From: Granulicella sp. dw_53
GTDB taxonomy: Bacteria; Acidobacteriota; Terriglobia; Terriglobales; Acidobacteriaceae
Reading direction: 5' to 3'
NCBI RefSeq assembly: GCF_018449545.1
Contig: NZ_JAAVUR010000002.1
Span: 186,001-250,000 of the forward strand
DNA: 64,000 nt
Below the pieces are notes generated by a model. The model did no database searches, was not told the DNA's origin, and worked only from the letters and a program-made list of their open reading frames with translations. Positions 17,972 through 26,180 of the stretch are shown in pieces; position 1 is the stretch's first letter; the number at the start of each line of letters is the position of its first letter. The position numbers were made by a program, and so were the translations under genes.

Positions 17972-18222
17972 GAGAAGTCAGCCACCCGCGGCAACTCCGT
18001 TCTTGGCGGAATCTCCAGTTCAATGTCCTCGGCTCCCGGCATGTAAAGCAAATCTGCAATGCTCGGCTCCGTCCCTTTCATCCGCTCATAGGCCTCAATC
18101 GTTAGCAAGACATGGGCGGGCCGGCCCCGGTCCGTGATAATGACCGGTCCATGGACAGCCGCCTTCTTCGCTCTGCCCGTATCCTGATTAAACTCCCGGC
18201 TAGAAATTGTAGTGATCGCCAT
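17968..18222 (-). CDS. Phd/YefM-type antitoxin
   Basis: An 84-residue antitoxin. Residues 1-50 show the Phd/YefM DNA-binding fold (ISSREFNQDTGRAKKAA, GPVIITDRGRPAHVLLTIEAYERM); the acidic, proline-rich C-terminus (EDIELEIPPRTELP) would wrap the PIN toxin. The pair probably represses its own promoter just upstream, in the AT-rich stretch around 18225-18310. The stop overlaps the toxin start. Confidence 0.9.
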   Translation of the reverse strand: MAITTISSREFNQDTGRAKKAAVHGPVIITDRGRPAHVLLTIEAYERMKGTEPSIADLLYMPGAEDIELEIPPRTELPRVADFS

Positions 18223-18331
18223 TCATCGCCTCCAGGTGGCCATAGCAACGTAGATCCAAGCTACCTTAACAATTGTAGCAACATTTCTACAGCTTCTCTA
18301 AAAGCCGATTCACCGATACTCAGCCCCAACG

Positions 18332-18374
18332 CCCGGGTGCCCCATCCTTTGCAGTCTCATCGCAAAGGGTGGGA
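18332..18374 (+). repeat. type 2 dispersed hairpin repeat, variant
   Basis: CCCGGGTGCCCCATCC followed by TTTGCAGTCTCATCGCAAA and GGGTGGGA. The loop is that of type 1 (AGTCTCATC) inside a type 2 frame, so this copy looks like a hybrid of the two types. Confidence 0.8.
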
Positions 18375-18482
18375 TCCTCGCTCTCTCCCGCTCGGACGAA
18401 GCGCCTCAGTCTAGAAGTCAAGCTAAACTCAAACACTCCAATGATCTACAAATAAAAAAAGCAAATCCTACAGCAAAATCCT

Positions 18483-18570
18483 ATGTCAAGTCCCAAAACA
18501 ACCTAATCCATCCCAAATGAACAACATCCAAGTGGCACTTTAGTTTGGCTAAGCCTCGTAAAATAGAAGA
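18483..18570 (+). repeat. ATGTCAAG / GTGGCACTTTAG element, copy 1
   Basis: ATGTCAAG at 18483 is followed 48 bases later by AAGTGGCACTTTAGTTTGGC, then CCTCGTAAAATAGAAG. The same blocks in the same order occur at 33613-33720. The TGGCAC core with a downstream TTTGGC resembles a sigma-54 -24/-12 promoter, imperfect at the -12 box; TAAAAT could instead be a -10 box. No gene follows on the plus strand. Confidence 0.55.
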
Positions 18571-18686
18571 AGAGTAAAAGAAGTAAGACCACCGCTCAGC
18601 GCGGCAGTACAAGTTCTTTGCAAATCTGGCAGTCGAAACCAACCCAGGCAGGGTCGAAGAGAGTTAAAAAGTCCAAGCCTAACGCA

Positions 18687-18706
18687 GGACAAATCAGGAT
18701 TTGTCC
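18687..18706. repeat. perfect inverted repeat near the tldE 3' end
   Basis: GGACAAATC-AG-GATTTGTCC, about 25 bases beyond the stop of tldE on its strand. It can fold as a hairpin but no T tract follows on the minus strand, so a terminator or a binding site are both possible. Confidence 0.5.
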
Positions 18707-18731
18707 CCAATCAAGGGGGGAGGGGGTGGGC

Positions 18732-20144
18732 CTAAGCTCCGGCGATCATCATACCCTCGACCCGCAACGTCGGAGCAGCACTCGCCCCACGGAACACCAG
18801 GTCGTTCCCAATCGCGACGATGTTCTTGTACATGTCCTTCAGGTTCCCGGCGATCGTAATCTCCTCCACCGGATAGGCCAGCTCGCCATTCTCGATCCAC
18901 AGGCCGCTGGCGCCCTGCGAGTAGTCGCCCGTCACCATGTTCACGCCGAAGCCCATCACCTCGGTGACGTACAGGCCGTTCTTCACGTCGCCGATGATCT
19001 GCTCCGGAGTCAGCGTCCCCGGCTCCAGGAAGAAGTTACCCGCCCCAGTCCCAGGGTTCCCGGCCAGTCCGCGCGAGGCGTTCCCGGTCGACTTCATCCC
19101 CAGCTTCCGAGCCGTGTAGGTATTCATCACATAGTTCTTAAGCACGCCACGTTCGACGATCACCGTGCGCCGCGTCGGCAGCCCCTCGCCATCGAAGGGC
19201 GAAGTCCCAAACCCGCCGATCCGCACCGGCCCATCGCTTCCCACCTCGTCGAAGACCATCGTCCCGTCGTCGACGACCGTGATGTTCTCCCCGGCGACCA
19301 TCTCCCCCAACTGCCCGGAGAAGAAGCTCGCATTCCGGTAGATCGAATCTCCCTCGGCGGCGCTGAAGATATTGCCCATAATGCCCTTGGCGATCTCCGG
19401 CGAAAACACCACCGGAGCCTTCTGCGTCTTCACCTGCCGAGCTCCCAGCCGCTTCAGCGTTCTTCGCGCAGCCTCATGCCCAATCTCTTCGGGCGATGCA
19501 AGCCTCCGCGTCGTCCGCGAGCTGGAGAACCAATAGTTCCGCTGCATTCCGCCCTTCTCGTCCACCGCAATCGGCGCAGCCGAGAAGCCGCAGTAGCTTC
19601 GCCTGTACTCGCCCACGAAACCCCGCGAGTTCACCAGGATCTTGTGCGAAGTAGCTGTATCGAAGTCTCCGCCACCCGAGTTCTGAATTCGAGTATCGTA
19701 GGCCATCGCCGCCGCCTCGCAGCGCCGCGCAATCTCGATCCGTTCCGCGGGAGGCTGCTCGTTCACATCCTCGAAGTACAATTTCAGGTCGCCCGGAATC
19801 TGGCCAAACTCCTCCGCCTCCGGCAGCCCTGCGAACGGGTCCTCGCTGGTGATCTTCGCCAGCGTAATCGCCCCATCCACCAGCCGCTGAATCGACTCCG
19901 TTGAAAAGTCCGACGAAGAGGTGCTCGCCGTCCGTTGCCCGATAAAAACCCGCAGCCCAACCGCTCGCGAACCCGACTCCTTCAGCGTCTCTACCTGACC
20001 CAGCCGCACCAGCGCCGAGAACTCATCGCCCTCATAGACGACCGCCTCGGCGTCCGTAGCGCCAGCCTTCAAGGCCTTGGCCAGCACATCGGACGCAAGC
20101 TGTTTCAGATTCGAAGGACTCAGTTTCACTTCAGCAGTTGCCAT
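18732..20144 (-). CDS. pmbA: TldE/PmbA subunit of the TldD/TldE protease
   Basis: Second subunit of the heterodimeric metalloprotease that cleaves unfolded or modified peptides, known in E. coli for microcin B17 maturation and CcdA antitoxin degradation. The sequence has the PmbA fold (ALKAGATDAEAVVYEGDE at the N-terminus; LGARQVKTQKAPVVFSPEIAKGI, NRGLAGNPGTGAGNFFLEPG-like and YSQGASGLWIENGE toward the C-terminus) and lacks the HExxxH motif, as expected for TldE. ATG 20144 is used; an ATG nine bases and a GTG twelve bases upstream are alternatives. It is the last gene of an operon with tldD and two small genes between. Confidence 0.9.
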   Translation of the reverse strand: MATAEVKLSPSNLKQLASDVLAKALKAGATDAEAVVYEGDEFSALVRLGQVETLKESGSRAVGLRVFIGQRTASTSSSDFSTESIQRLVDGAITLAKITSEDPFAGLPEAEEFGQIPGDLKLYFEDVNEQPPAERIEIARRCEAAAMAYDTRIQNSGGGDFDTATSHKILVNSRGFVGEYRRSYCGFSAAPIAVDEKGGMQRNYWFSSSRTTRRLASPEEIGHEAARRTLKRLGARQVKTQKAPVVFSPEIAKGIMGNIFSAAEGDSIYRNASFFSGQLGEMVAGENITVVDDGTMVFDEVGSDGPVRIGGFGTSPFDGEGLPTRRTVIVERGVLKNYVMNTYTARKLGMKSTGNASRGLAGNPGTGAGNFFLEPGTLTPEQIIGDVKNGLYVTEVMGFGVNMVTGDYSQGASGLWIENGELAYPVEEITIAGNLKDMYKNIVAIGNDLVFRGASAAPTLRVEGMMIAGA

Positions 20145-20181
20145 GGAATTCATCACTCAATCCGGGTTGGACCCGCCAGCT

Positions 20182-20490
20182 CTAGCGAACCGGCGTCTGC
20201 GACATGCGCGACTCGCGCCCGTCCGTAGCCTTCAGGAAGTACATTCCCGAAAGACAATACTCCGAGTCGCTCTTCAGCTTGTGCTCGATGTGCGGCGGTG
20301 GAGCGCCCTCTGTATGCCGCCGGAACAGCTTCACCGCGCCGCCGCAGTCCTTGCAGCGAAACTCGGTGTCGTTGTCGACCAGCGCCTCGGCGATCAGCTT
20401 CACCTTCCAGAACGGCTCATAGCCGCCCGTCGCACGAACTCGCTTGCGCTTCACTTCACACTCGTAGAACTTTTCGCGTTCGACTGCCAT
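20182..20490 (-). CDS. small Cys/His zinc-knuckle protein, paralogue 2
   Basis: A 102-residue basic protein. C46 and C49 (FRCKDCGG), H67 and H70 (PPPHIEHK) and C79 (DSEYC) form a C-x2-C ... H ... C pattern like the zinc-binding part of CoiA-type proteins. It aligns without gaps to the neighbouring gene at 20594; I count about 68 of 102 identical residues, highest around GGYEPFWKVK and DTEFRCKDCGG. It lies between the second paralogue and tldE in the tldD-tldE operon. No function is known to me; substrate, chaperone or nucleic-acid-binding partner of TldD/E are all open. Confidence 0.8.
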   Translation of the reverse strand: MAVEREKFYECEVKRKRVRATGGYEPFWKVKLIAEALVDNDTEFRCKDCGGAVKLFRRHTEGAPPPHIEHKLKSDSEYCLSGMYFLKATDGRESRMSQTPVR

Positions 20491-20593
20491 GGTTCACCTC
20501 GGTCTTCTTGGTGCGGTTAGGCATTCTAGGGTTCGCAACGCGGCCGGACAGCATCCATCCAGCCCATTGCAGGACGTACGAAACTTAGGGGTC

Positions 20594-20902
20594 CTACTCG
20601 ACCGGATGCTCGGAGGCCTTCGGCTCACGGCCATCGGTGGCCTTCTTGAACAGCATCCCACCCGCGCAGTACTCGGAGTCGGCGTTCAGCTTGTGCTCCA
20701 CATAGGGTGGAGCTCCGGCCTTGCTGTTGCGGCCCAGCAGCTTCACCTGGCCTCCGCAGTCCTTGCAGCGGAACTCGGTATCACTATCGCTCAGCGCAGT
20801 AGCGACGTTCTTCACCTTCCAGAACGGCTCATACCCTCCGCCTTCCTTTACCCGGCGACGCTTCACTTCTACTTCGTAGATCTTCTCGCGTTCGACGGCC
20901 AT
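20594..20902 (-). CDS. small Cys/His zinc-knuckle protein, paralogue 1
   Basis: A 102-residue paralogue of the gene at 20182, with C46, C49, H70 and C79 conserved while the first His (67) is Tyr. This suggests C46/C49/H70/C79 are the metal ligands. The N-terminus MAVEREK and the C-terminal KATDGRE are shared. Its ATG overlaps the TAA of tldD by one base (TAATG on the coding strand), so translation is coupled to tldD. The tandem copy followed by tldE makes a four-gene unit. Confidence 0.82.
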   Translation of the reverse strand: MAVEREKIYEVEVKRRRVKEGGGYEPFWKVKNVATALSDSDTEFRCKDCGGQVKLLGRNSKAGAPPYVEHKLNADSEYCAGGMLFKKATDGREPKASEHPVE

Positions 20903-22347
20903 TATTGTCCTGTTCCCCCGACCGTCATGCGGTCGAGCTTTACCGTCGGCATCCCGACTCCTACCGGCACGCTCTGACCGGCCTTGCCACAGGTTCCGAT
21001 GCCTTCATCGAGCGCCAGATCGTTGCCGACCATTGACACATACTTCAGCGCCTCCGGTCCATTTCCGATCAACGTCGCGCCCTTCACCGGACGAGTCACC
21101 TTACCGTCTTCGATCAGGTAAGCCTCGCTCGCCGAGAACACAAACTTGCCGTTCGTAATATCCACCTGACCGCCGCCGAAGTTCACCGCATACAAGCCGC
21201 GCTTCACGCTCTTGATGATGTCTTCCGGCATATCGTCGCCGTTCAGCATGTAGGTATTCGTCATGCGAGGCATAGGAATGTGGTGATAGCTCTCCCGCCG
21301 TCCGCTGCCCGTATTCGGCGTGCCCATCAGCCGAGAGCTGAGCTTGTCCGAGAGGTATCCCTTCAGGATTCCGTTCTCGATCAGAACCGTCTCCTGCGTC
21401 GGATTGCCCTCATCGTCCATGTTGATCGAGCCGCGCCGGTTCGGCATCAGACCGTTGTCCACGACCGTTACCTTGCTGCTCGCGACCTGCTGCCCGATCA
21501 TCCCTGCAAACGCCGAGGTCCCCTTACGGTTGAAATCCGCCTCCAGGCCATGCCCAACCGCCTCATGCAGCAGGACTCCAGGCCAGCCCGGACCCAGCAC
21601 CACAGGCATCTCGCCTGCAGGAGCATCGATAGCACCCAATTGCAGGATCGCCGTCCGCGCCGCCTCCCGCGCAAAGTGCTCGGGACTCTTGTCGCCCTCG
21701 AAGAAGTCCAGCGTCACGCGTCCGCCTCCGCCGCTCGTCCCGCGAGCCGTGCTCAAGGCATCCTTCGCGATGACAAAGACATTCAGCCGAGCCAGCGGCT
21801 GCGTATCGCTTGCAAACGTCCCATCCGAGGCAGCCACCAGAATCCGGCGCAGCTCGTCGTTGAATCCAGCCCGCACCTGGGTGATCCGGGTGTCATACGC
21901 CCGCGCCGCAGCGTCCGCTCGTTGGATCAGCTTCAGCTTCTCGGCGATCTCGGCATCGTTCGTCGCACCAGCCACCGGATAGAGCGACTTTGGTGTCTCC
22001 GCATGGCGAAATCCGCTCATCAGCTCCTTCGCCGGTCCGCTGGCGATCAAGGCAGCTGTTCGAGCCGCCCGCAGCAGCCGGTCGCTCGAAAGGTCGTCTG
22101 TATACGCGTATCCCGTGCGTTCACCGGACACCACTCGAATCCCGCAGCCAACGCTGATTCCCTGGCTCGCCGACTTCACCAGCGACTCGTCGATCCCTAA
22201 AGAGGTAGACGTAACTGACTCAAAATAAAGGTCTGCGTAATCCCCACCCGCGGAGAGCGCCTCCCCCAGGCAGCGCTCCATCAATCGTTCCGAAAGACCA
22301 AGTTTCTCGATAAAATAGCGTTTATGGTCCGGTGCGGGTATTGTCAT
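20902..22347 (-). CDS. tldD: TldD zinc metalloprotease subunit
   Basis: Catalytic subunit of the TldD/TldE protease. HEAVGHGLEAD at residues 261-271 is the HExxxH zinc motif with the following Glu/Asp, and GTCGKAGQSVPVGVGMP near 456 supplies the conserved Cys ligand region. At 481 residues it is full length. The domain order (N-terminal alpha/beta, C-terminal beta barrel) is that of the family. It starts the tldD - small - small - tldE operon; in E. coli tldD and pmbA are unlinked, so this arrangement suggests a dedicated complex. Confidence 0.95.
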   Translation of the reverse strand: MTIPAPDHKRYFIEKLGLSERLMERCLGEALSAGGDYADLYFESVTSTSLGIDESLVKSASQGISVGCGIRVVSGERTGYAYTDDLSSDRLLRAARTAALIASGPAKELMSGFRHAETPKSLYPVAGATNDAEIAEKLKLIQRADAAARAYDTRITQVRAGFNDELRRILVAASDGTFASDTQPLARLNVFVIAKDALSTARGTSGGGGRVTLDFFEGDKSPEHFAREAARTAILQLGAIDAPAGEMPVVLGPGWPGVLLHEAVGHGLEADFNRKGTSAFAGMIGQQVASSKVTVVDNGLMPNRRGSINMDDEGNPTQETVLIENGILKGYLSDKLSSRLMGTPNTGSGRRESYHHIPMPRMTNTYMLNGDDMPEDIIKSVKRGLYAVNFGGGQVDITNGKFVFSASEAYLIEDGKVTRPVKGATLIGNGPEALKYVSMVGNDLALDEGIGTCGKAGQSVPVGVGMPTVKLDRMTVGGTGQ

Positions 22348-22410
22348 CAGTTATGATTCTAGGCCCTCCGGGGAGCCGCGGCAAATGACCGGCCTTTCTG
22401 CGCCCCGATT

Positions 22411-23277
22411 TCAGCGGCCATGCGATGGGTCCGGCGAACTCGCCACGCTCAGATCCAGATGCATCCCCGGCAGCTCCGGCAGGTAGCAATTGCCATCTGC
22501 GGCATAGGTCTTGGCACACGCAGCGGTGTTCTCTTTGCGCCGCGGCGACTGCGCGTACTGCCATACCGCCGCCTCAGGAGTAGCGCTGGCGCCCAACGCC
22601 GGAGGCTGCAGCGTGCACCCGTTCGAAGGCGGACAAGCATCGTCATACACCCACAACGTCACCGTGTGCAGATGCTTGCTCGCCACCTGCTCTTGGATGT
22701 TCCGCGCCGTGGTGATCGTCTGGCCGTGCCCCTCGCTCACCGTCTGCCCGCTCACATAGGCACCCGGCTTATAGACCGAGCGCGCGACCCCCTCCGTCCA
22801 CCCCAACAGGTAGTCAGCCTGCTCCGGTAGCAGCCGTCCGCCCTCCTCCTGGTCCAGAAACAAGACCGTGCCGGCAGGGAAGTGCTCCCTCTGGGCCGCG
22901 CTCACCGCGTCGGCGGCGTCGCGCTGGCCAATCGCCGTAGCCGATCCTCGCCCCGCCTTCATCGCCTTCAAAATCTCGGCATCTTCTTTGCCGTTCGCCA
23001 GCACCAAAAAGCCGAAGCCCTGCTTCAACAACACGTCGCGCTTGCCTAGCCAGCTATTGCTCTGCTCCCCAGGAGGATTGGTCAGCCAATATCCCGCAAA
23101 GGCGAAGTGCCTCCTCAGCGCAGGCAGCGCGGCGTCGCCAGGGTAGTCATTGCGGTCGAACCCCAAATTCTGCACAGCAGCCAGGCTCGGCGTTGCACTC
23201 TTCTGTGCTCGTGCGAAGGGAGAAGAGACCGATAAGCCAAAGACTATCAATGCCATCGCGGCCGTCGAAAGTCGCAT
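22411..23277 (-). CDS. secreted DUF1906 (Rv2525c-like glycoside-hydrolase-like) protein
   Basis: A 288-residue exported protein. The signal peptide spans residues 1-24 (ending ARAQ). The mature part begins LGFDRNDYPGD and contains RRHFAFAGYWLTN, LVLANGKEDAE, GQRDAADAVSAA, GTVLFLDQEEGG and the strand motif KPGAYVSG, matching the DUF1906 TIM-barrel family that includes Rv2525c and resembles lysozyme-like GH25 enzymes. Activity is unproven. The ATG at 23277 has GAGGTGG immediately upstream and is preferred to the frame's first start, 24 bases earlier. It precedes tldD by 63 bases on the same strand. Confidence 0.75.
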   Translation of the reverse strand: MRLSTAAMALIVFGLSVSSPFARAQKSATPSLAAVQNLGFDRNDYPGDAALPALRRHFAFAGYWLTNPPGEQSNSWLGKRDVLLKQGFGFLVLANGKEDAEILKAMKAGRGSATAIGQRDAADAVSAAQREHFPAGTVLFLDQEEGGRLLPEQADYLLGWTEGVARSVYKPGAYVSGQTVSEGHGQTITTARNIQEQVASKHLHTVTLWVYDDACPPSNGCTLQPPALGASATPEAAVWQYAQSPRRKENTAACAKTYAADGNCYLPELPGMHLDLSVASSPDPSHGR

Positions 23278-23379
23278 TCCCACCTCAAGTTCCGGAATCA
23301 AAAACGAAGAATTGTGAATAAAGCTGTGCTACCTTGCTGATCAGAGTCTAAAGGAAAGTGCGTTGCGTCTACCCCTGCT

Positions 23380-23919
23380 ATGTCCGACCTCGATCTCGAT
23401 CTCGACCCCTGCTACCCGATAGGTGCATTCGCGCCGCCCGAGACCATCTCGAAGGAATTTCTTCTGGGCGCCATCGCCACCCTCGCCGATCTGCCCGGCG
23501 AACTCCGTAACGCCGTCCAGGGCCTGGACTACGAACAACTAAGCGCCCCCTATCGCGAAGGTGGGTGGATGCTCCGTCAGGTCGTTCACCATGTGGCGGA
23601 TAGCCACATGAACGCCTTCATCCGCGTTCGCCTTGCCCTCACGGAAGACTGGCCGACCATCAAGCCCTACAACGAGGCCGCGTGGGCCGTCCTTCAGGAC
23701 GTCAACGCTCCCGTCGAGTGGTCCCTCGAACTCGTCGAGAGCCTGCACGCCCGCTGGGTCATGATGCTGCAGTCCCTGGACGAAGTTCAGTGGCAGCGTG
23801 GCTTCCATCATCCCGAGTACGGGCCGCAGACCATTGAGGTCGCTACGCTTTACTACGACTGGCACAGCCGTCACCACGTCGCTCATATTAACCATCTGCG
23901 AGCACGCAAAGGCTGGTAA
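23380..23919 (+). CDS. YfiT/DinB-family putative metal-dependent transferase
   Basis: A 179-residue four-helix-bundle protein of the DinB/YfiT family (bacillithiol transferase-like). It begins with the typical lead-in DPCYPIGAF, then AVQGLDYEQLSAPYREGGWMLRQVVHHVADSHMNAF and, at the C-terminus, YYDWHSRHHVAHINHLR. The first HHVADSH and the final HHVAH-x-x-H provide the three His metal ligands. Whether this organism makes bacillithiol is unknown. It is followed after 11 bases by a large unknown gene on the same strand. Confidence 0.88.
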   Translation: MSDLDLDLDPCYPIGAFAPPETISKEFLLGAIATLADLPGELRNAVQGLDYEQLSAPYREGGWMLRQVVHHVADSHMNAFIRVRLALTEDWPTIKPYNEAAWAVLQDVNAPVEWSLELVESLHARWVMMLQSLDEVQWQRGFHHPEYGPQTIEVATLYYDWHSRHHVAHINHLRARKGW

Positions 23920-23930
23920 CAAACCCAAAC

Positions 23931-25553
23931 ATGAAATCTACTCCGCCCCGAGCAGCCTCCGCGGATCCTGAACAGACTCCCAGTCAGATCGCCCTCACCC
24001 TCGAGTCCTTCCTGGCCGAGAACCCTGCCTCTGTCCTCCTCGAAGACGGCAAGGTTCTCTTCGACCTGCGCTCCACCAAATACTCCCTCGCCACCGAGCA
24101 CGGTCGCTGCACCTTGCATCTCTGGTCCGAGGATCGCAACCTCGTCCGCCGCATTACCTCTACGACCCTCCGGAACGGCGTCCTCCGCCTCGCCAGCCAG
24201 CGCTTCGGCCAGACCAAGCCTCAGACGCTGGAGCTCTCCCCCGACAAGGACCGTCGAACCCCCTCGACTCGCGAAGCCCCTCGCACCCGCTACCTCCGCG
24301 TCCTGCAGCGAGTCCTGGAACGCAACTTCCGCGATTGGAAGCCTGACGCCTTCCGCACCGCCATGGATCTCGAGAAGAGCTTCGGCCCAGCCTACGCTCG
24401 CGGCTCTCTGATCCAGGGCCAGAAGGCCTGGGCCGTAATCGCGATCAACCCGGACGAGTCTCCCTCCACCATCGACGGCATCCTCACCCTCGGTATCCTC
24501 TGGCTGCACCACTGCCGCGAGTCCGGCGACGGCCGGCGCCTCTACCAGGGCCTCAAACTCATCGTTCCCCGCGGCATGGGCACCCTGACTCTCTCCCGCC
24601 TCGCCTGGCTCAACCCCGCCGCCGCCCAATGGGAGCTCTACGAGCTCAACTCCACCACTGAAGAGCTAGAGCAACGCGAGGCCGCCGACCATGGCAACCT
24701 CACCACCCGCCTCCTCCGCGCACCCAACCAGCAGGCCGCCCGCGAACGCTTCAGCGGAGCCGCCGCCCGCGTCATGGCTCTGATCCCACCAGCCATGCAC
24801 GAGGTGGTAGAGCAGAAGATCCGCTCCGCCTCTGAACTGGCCTTCCTCCTCCACGGCCTGGAGTTCGCCCGCATCCGCACCGGCTACTCCGGCAACTCCT
24901 TCCATCAGGCCCACGAGATCAGCTTCGGCGCAGGAGCCAACGAGACCCCCCTCACGGAAGAGAACACCTCCGAACTCCGCGAGCTTACCGCCCGCCTCTT
25001 CGCCCGCCGCACTGCCACCGGAGACAAGCGCGACCCCCTCTACCGCCTCCAGCCCGAGCGCTGGCTCGAGTCCGTCCTTCGCCGCAACGTAGAGCCACTC
25101 GACCCTCATCTCGATCCAACCCACGTCTACACCCAGGTCCCCGCCTTCGCCGCCGCCGACAGAGGCATGCTCGACCTCCTAGGCGTCACCTCCGACGGTC
25201 GCCTCGCCGTCATCGAACTCAAAGCCGACGACGACCTCCACCTCGCCCTCCAGGGCCTCGACTACTGGATCCGCGTCCGCTGGCACCACCTCCAGACCAG
25301 CGACTCCGCCAACACCTCAGCCTTCGGCCTCAACGAATTCCAACGTCACGGCTACTTCCCCCAACTTCGCCTCTCCCCCGAGGCCCCGCGTCTCTACCTC
25401 GTAGCCCCCGCCCTCCGCATCCACCCCGCCACTGAAACCGTCCTCCGCTACCTCTCCCCTCACGTCGATTGGACCCTCCTCGCCCTCGACGAACGCTGGC
25501 GCAAGCAAGTCAAAGTCGTTTGGCGCAAGCGCAGCGCAGACTTGAAAAAGTAA
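23931..25553 (+). CDS. unknown 540-aa protein with PD-(D/E)XK-like nuclease C-terminus
   Basis: A large soluble protein in two parts. Residues 1-370 are not recognised: an Arg-rich N-terminal region, then a conserved-looking block around AWAVIAINPDESPSTIDGILTLGILWL. Residues about 390-540 contain YTQVPAF, GMLDLLGVTSDGRLAVIELKAD and LQGLDYWIRVRW, a D-x-L-D ... E-x-K layout with a following Q-x-x-DYW as in PD-(D/E)XK nucleases such as the NucS/DUF91 group. Nuclease activity is inferred. It follows the YfiT gene by 11 bases and precedes brnT by 31, so it may be co-expressed with either. Confidence 0.75.
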   Translation: MKSTPPRAASADPEQTPSQIALTLESFLAENPASVLLEDGKVLFDLRSTKYSLATEHGRCTLHLWSEDRNLVRRITSTTLRNGVLRLASQRFGQTKPQTLELSPDKDRRTPSTREAPRTRYLRVLQRVLERNFRDWKPDAFRTAMDLEKSFGPAYARGSLIQGQKAWAVIAINPDESPSTIDGILTLGILWLHHCRESGDGRRLYQGLKLIVPRGMGTLTLSRLAWLNPAAAQWELYELNSTTEELEQREAADHGNLTTRLLRAPNQQAARERFSGAAARVMALIPPAMHEVVEQKIRSASELAFLLHGLEFARIRTGYSGNSFHQAHEISFGAGANETPLTEENTSELRELTARLFARRTATGDKRDPLYRLQPERWLESVLRRNVEPLDPHLDPTHVYTQVPAFAAADRGMLDLLGVTSDGRLAVIELKADDDLHLALQGLDYWIRVRWHHLQTSDSANTSAFGLNEFQRHGYFPQLRLSPEAPRLYLVAPALRIHPATETVLRYLSPHVDWTLLALDERWRKQVKVVWRKRSADLKK

Positions 25554-25584
25554 ATACGTTGTACATACAATAAAGGGAGATGAA

Positions 25585-25866
25585 GTGTTTGATTGGGATG
25601 CCAACAATATCAGTCACATTGGAAGACACAATGTAACTCCGGAAGAAGCAGAGCAAGCACTCTCCATCTTTCCGGTGGACGTCACGCGCCAATACCAGGA
25701 AGGAGAAGAACGGTTTCTGCAGATTGGCGCTACTTCAGGATTGCGGGTTCTAGTAGTCGTAACTACGTGGCGAGGGGACCTGCTGCGAGTGGTTAGAGCC
25801 TATAACGCCCCGACGGCACTGCAGAAGTTCTATTGGGAAGAGAGGAAAGAATTCGATGGCAACTGA
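25585..25866 (+). CDS. brnT: BrnT-family ribonuclease toxin
   Basis: A 93-residue toxin of the BrnT/BrnA type II system. The pattern FDWDANNISHIGRHNVTPEEAEQAL, split as FDWD-x-N-x3-H-x3-HNV-x-x-EEAE, and the later LRVLVVVTTWRGDLLRVVRAYNA with a terminal EERKEF, are the BrnT signature. Translation starts at GTG 25585 with AGGGAGA about six bases upstream. BrnT folds like RelE and cleaves RNA. The end overlaps the antitoxin start by 11 bases. Confidence 0.9.
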   Translation: MFDWDANNISHIGRHNVTPEEAEQALSIFPVDVTRQYQEGEERFLQIGATSGLRVLVVVTTWRGDLLRVVRAYNAPTALQKFYWEERKEFDGN

Positions 25867-26173
25867 CGAAATCAAAGCGCCACCCCACTTCAGCAGCGAG
25901 CGCGAAGAGGCTGAATGGTGGGACAACAATCCTGACTTCATCTTGCAGGAGCTAAGACGAGCCAAGGCGGAAGGCCGTCTCGGACATGGCACCGCCGTAA
26001 GGAGAGCAACGGAGAAGCAAGCTGCTAAAAGCACCACCATCCGCCTCGACGAAGGCGACCTGAACCTTGCAAGAACCCAGGCTGAGCGCAAAGGTCTCCG
26101 CTATCAGACCTACCTCAAGATGCTGATCCACGAAGCTCTAGGTCGCGAAGAAGCCGCAGCAGGGAAGCAATAG
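25856..26173 (+). CDS. brnA: BrnA-family antitoxin
   Basis: A 105-residue partner of BrnT. The N-terminus EREEAEWWDNNPDF is typical of BrnA-like antitoxins; residues about 60-95 (KSTTIRLDEGDLNLARTQAERKGLRYQTYLKMLIHEAL) form a ribbon-helix-helix DNA-binding domain, here quoted by its two halves STTIRLDE and GLRYQTYLKMLIHEAL. It would neutralise BrnT and repress the brnTA promoter located in the AT-rich stretch near 25555-25580. Its 3' end faces dusB. Confidence 0.9.
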   Translation: MATDEIKAPPHFSSEREEAEWWDNNPDFILQELRRAKAEGRLGHGTAVRRATEKQAAKSTTIRLDEGDLNLARTQAERKGLRYQTYLKMLIHEALGREEAAAGKQ

Positions 26174-26180
26174 GCCTCAG

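Larger units (their letters stand above)
18223..18731. other. 509-base gene-free region
   Basis: No open frame here has a ribosome site and family resemblance together. The region holds a type 2 hairpin repeat, one copy of the GTGGCACTTTAG element and an inverted repeat close to the tldE stop, listed separately, plus an AT-rich promoter-like stretch for the antitoxin gene. Confidence 0.75.
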
